From assembly GCA_903881535.1 (NCBI GenBank), contig CAIRTT010000429.1, positions 1 through 7,460 of the forward strand: a stretch of DNA of 7,460 nt, read 5' to 3'. The DNA comes from an uncultured Armatimonadota bacterium (GTDB taxonomy: Bacteria > Armatimonadota > Armatimonadia > Armatimonadales > Armatimonadaceae). A program made the translations under genes and the position numbers. This document shows positions 6,870 through 7,460 of the stretch, piece by piece; the stretch's first letter is position 1, and every line of letters begins with the position of its first letter. The notes under the pieces were generated by a model, which was not told the origin of the DNA, did not search any database, and worked only from the letters and a program-made list of their open reading frames with translations.

Positions 6870-6993
6870 CAGTCGAGCGCTACTAGGGGCTAGTAAAGAG
6901 CTTCTCGCGCTGTAGTTGCATCAGCCTTCGGAGCAAGTGCTCAGCCATTTCGTCATCAACCAGCTTTGTGGGTGGCGCATTAAGCACGATGTC
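6798..6993 (+). repeat. Tail-to-tail repeat, unit 1 (196 bp)
   Basis: This unit starts inside the intact DUF2256 gene, includes its stop at 6867-6869, crosses a 13-base gap, and continues through an orphan minus-strand tail that stops at 6883-6885. Its right end is the GATGTC at 6988-6993. A perfect 6-bp inverted repeat with a 3-base loop (TACTAG, GGG, CTAGTA) lies at 6881-6895 in this unit only. Confidence 0.9.
6883..6993 (-). pseudogene. Orphan C-terminal tail of the convergent gene, copy 1
   Basis: Read on the minus strand this encodes DIVLNAPPTKLVDDEMAEHL and on to LFTSP, then TAG. Compared with the intact copy at 7260-7373 it differs by about eight bases over 93, but only one residue inside the tail changes (Lys to Arg), and the stop comes one codon earlier, losing the final Glu. 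It has no start of its own. Confidence 0.8.
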
Positions 6994-7065
6994 CGGGAGC
7001 GCGACTGGGAAACCGTCCTCTACTGCTCTGACAAATGCCGCGCCGGAACGCCAAAACCGCGCTAA
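6994..7065 (+). pseudogene. Orphan DUF2256 C-terminal tail, copy 2
   Basis: This encodes 23 residues (RERDWETVLYCSDKCRAGTP and three more) and a TAA stop. Only one residue after the first two differs from the intact gene (Ser52 to Ala), although several codons differ at third positions. It holds the second cysteine pair but lacks the first, so it could not form the zinc site alone. No start codon is evident. Confidence 0.8.
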
Positions 7066-7075
7066 CGGTCGAGAA

Positions 7076-7189
7076 CTACTCGGGGCTAGTAAAGAGCTTT
7101 TCGCGCTGTAGCTGCATCAGTTTGCGCAGCAAGTGCTCAGCCATGGAGTCATCAACCAGCTTGGTGCGCGGGGCATTGAGAACGATGTC
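7076..7189 (-). pseudogene. Orphan C-terminal tail of the convergent gene, copy 2
   Basis: The minus strand encodes the same tail (DIVLNAPRTKLVDDSMAEHL and on to LFTSPE) followed by TAG. It differs from the intact gene by about 11 bases over 93 but by only two residues (Pro to Arg, Glu to Ser). The frame stays open a little way upstream into unit 3, with no ATG, GTG or TTG that I can find. Confidence 0.8.
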
Positions 7190-7249
7190 TGGGACACCGT
7201 CCTCTACTGCTCTGACAAATGCCGAGCGGGAACCCCAAAGCCGCGTTAA
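7190..7249 (+). pseudogene. Orphan DUF2256 C-terminal tail, copy 3
   Basis: This encodes 19 residues (WDTVLYCSDKCRAGTPKPR) and a TAA stop. Against the intact gene there are two changes, Glu41 to Asp and Ser52 to Ala, with other differences silent. It has no start codon and is probably not translated. Confidence 0.8.
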
Positions 7250-7373
7250 CAGTCGAGTCCTACTCTGGACTTGTAAAGAGCTTTTCGCGCTGTAGTTGCA
7301 TCAGTTTACGCAGCAAGTGCTCAGCCATCTCATCATCAACCAGCTTTGTGGGTGGCGCATTGAGCACGATGTC
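7190..7373 (+). repeat. Tail-to-tail repeat, unit 3 (184 bp)
   Basis: The third unit begins directly after GATGTC with TGGGACACCGTCC, lacking the first 12 bases of units 1 and 2, and runs to the GATGTC at 7368-7373, where the intact minus-strand gene continues. It contains an orphan DUF2256 tail and the genuine 3' end of the convergent gene. Confidence 0.9.
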
Positions 7374-7460
7374 TGTCAGGGCATCAAGCTCTGCAACCGA
7401 CAGACGAATCATAATCACGTCATTTGTTTCCGCCGGGGTAAGCGCTGCCTGCAAAGGATC
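7260..7460 (-). CDS. Small hypothetical protein, convergent to the DUF2256 gene, possibly 5'-truncated
   Basis: I do not recognise this protein. The minus strand is open from the window edge to a TAG at 7260-7262. A TTG at 7454 would give 64 residues, but the frame stays open to 7460, so the true start may lie outside; no ribosome site can be judged. The product looks helical: an acidic amphipathic stretch (IRLSVAELDALTDIVL), a Pro-Pro break, and a basic C-terminal helix (AEHLLRKLMQLQREKLFTS). No cysteines, membrane segment or signal peptide are seen. Conservation of this C-terminus in three diverged copies with mostly silent differences argues that it is a real coding sequence. It could be a small regulatory or structural protein; no function can be assigned. 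Confidence 0.65.
   Translation of the reverse strand, partial: DPLQAALTPAETNDVIMIRLSVAELDALTDIVLNAPPTKLVDDEMAEHLLRKLMQLQREKLFTSPE

Larger units (their letters stand above)
6994..7189 (+). repeat. Tail-to-tail repeat, unit 2 (196 bp)
   Basis: This is the middle unit, in which both tails are orphans. It begins directly after GATGTC with CGGGAGCGCGACTGGGAAAC, aligned to the same site as unit 1, and ends with another GATGTC at 7184-7189. The period from unit 1 is exactly 196 bases. Confidence 0.9.

Noticed and set aside
7035..7295. Plus-strand frame of 86 codons running across units 2 and 3.
   Set aside because: It is out of frame with the DUF2256 tails and antisense to the minus-strand tails. 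The silent-change pattern supports those other frames, not this one.
6798..7373. CRISPR array or integron cassette array.
   Set aside because: Units are 184-196 bp and coding, with no short repeat and spacer structure. The GTTAAC at the DUF2256 stop resembles part of an attC box, but no properly spaced partner box is present and no integrase is in the window.

Overview
The window reads as chromosomal DNA of a free-living, probably Gram-negative bacterium of moderately high GC. The protein set (a serine hydroxymethyltransferase of ordinary bacterial type, a secreted tricorn-family protease, a 4-Cys DUF2256 protein) would suit Gemmatimonadota, Acidobacteriota or a relative. That placement is a guess from general family knowledge; nothing here fixes the phylum. 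I see no tRNA, rRNA, insertion sequence, CRISPR array or phage gene.

Layout. (1) Positions 1-1688, minus strand: glyA followed one base later by a dCMP deaminase gene that runs off the left edge; both start with TTG. Together they serve one-carbon and thymidylate metabolism. (2) Positions 1689-1822: a divergent promoter region. (3) Positions 1823-2335, plus strand: a GNAT acetyltransferase of the phosphinothricin/methionine-sulfoximine type, followed at 2393-2487 by an orphan, slightly diverged copy of its own last 30 codons. (4) Positions 2534-6869, plus strand: an apparent three-gene operon of a 1095-residue exported tricorn-type protease, a Trp-rich protein of unknown function and a small zinc-ribbon-like DUF2256 protein overlapping it by 8 bases. 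(5) Positions 6870-7460: a short minus-strand gene converges on the DUF2256 gene. The junction where the two genes meet tail to tail is present in three tandem copies (196, 196 and 184 bp).

The most unusual signal is the repetition of gene 3' ends. In the triplicated junction each unit carries the C-terminal codons and stop of the DUF2256 gene on the plus strand and of the convergent gene on the minus strand. The copies differ by roughly 10 percent in DNA, yet most differences are silent, even in the middle copy, where both tails are orphans. The GNAT tail copy shows the same pattern, and its layout does not fit a simple tandem duplication. I infer either recombination with diverged alleles from relatives, leaving gene-tail scars, or an assembly that joined strain variants. 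Reads spanning the junctions would decide.
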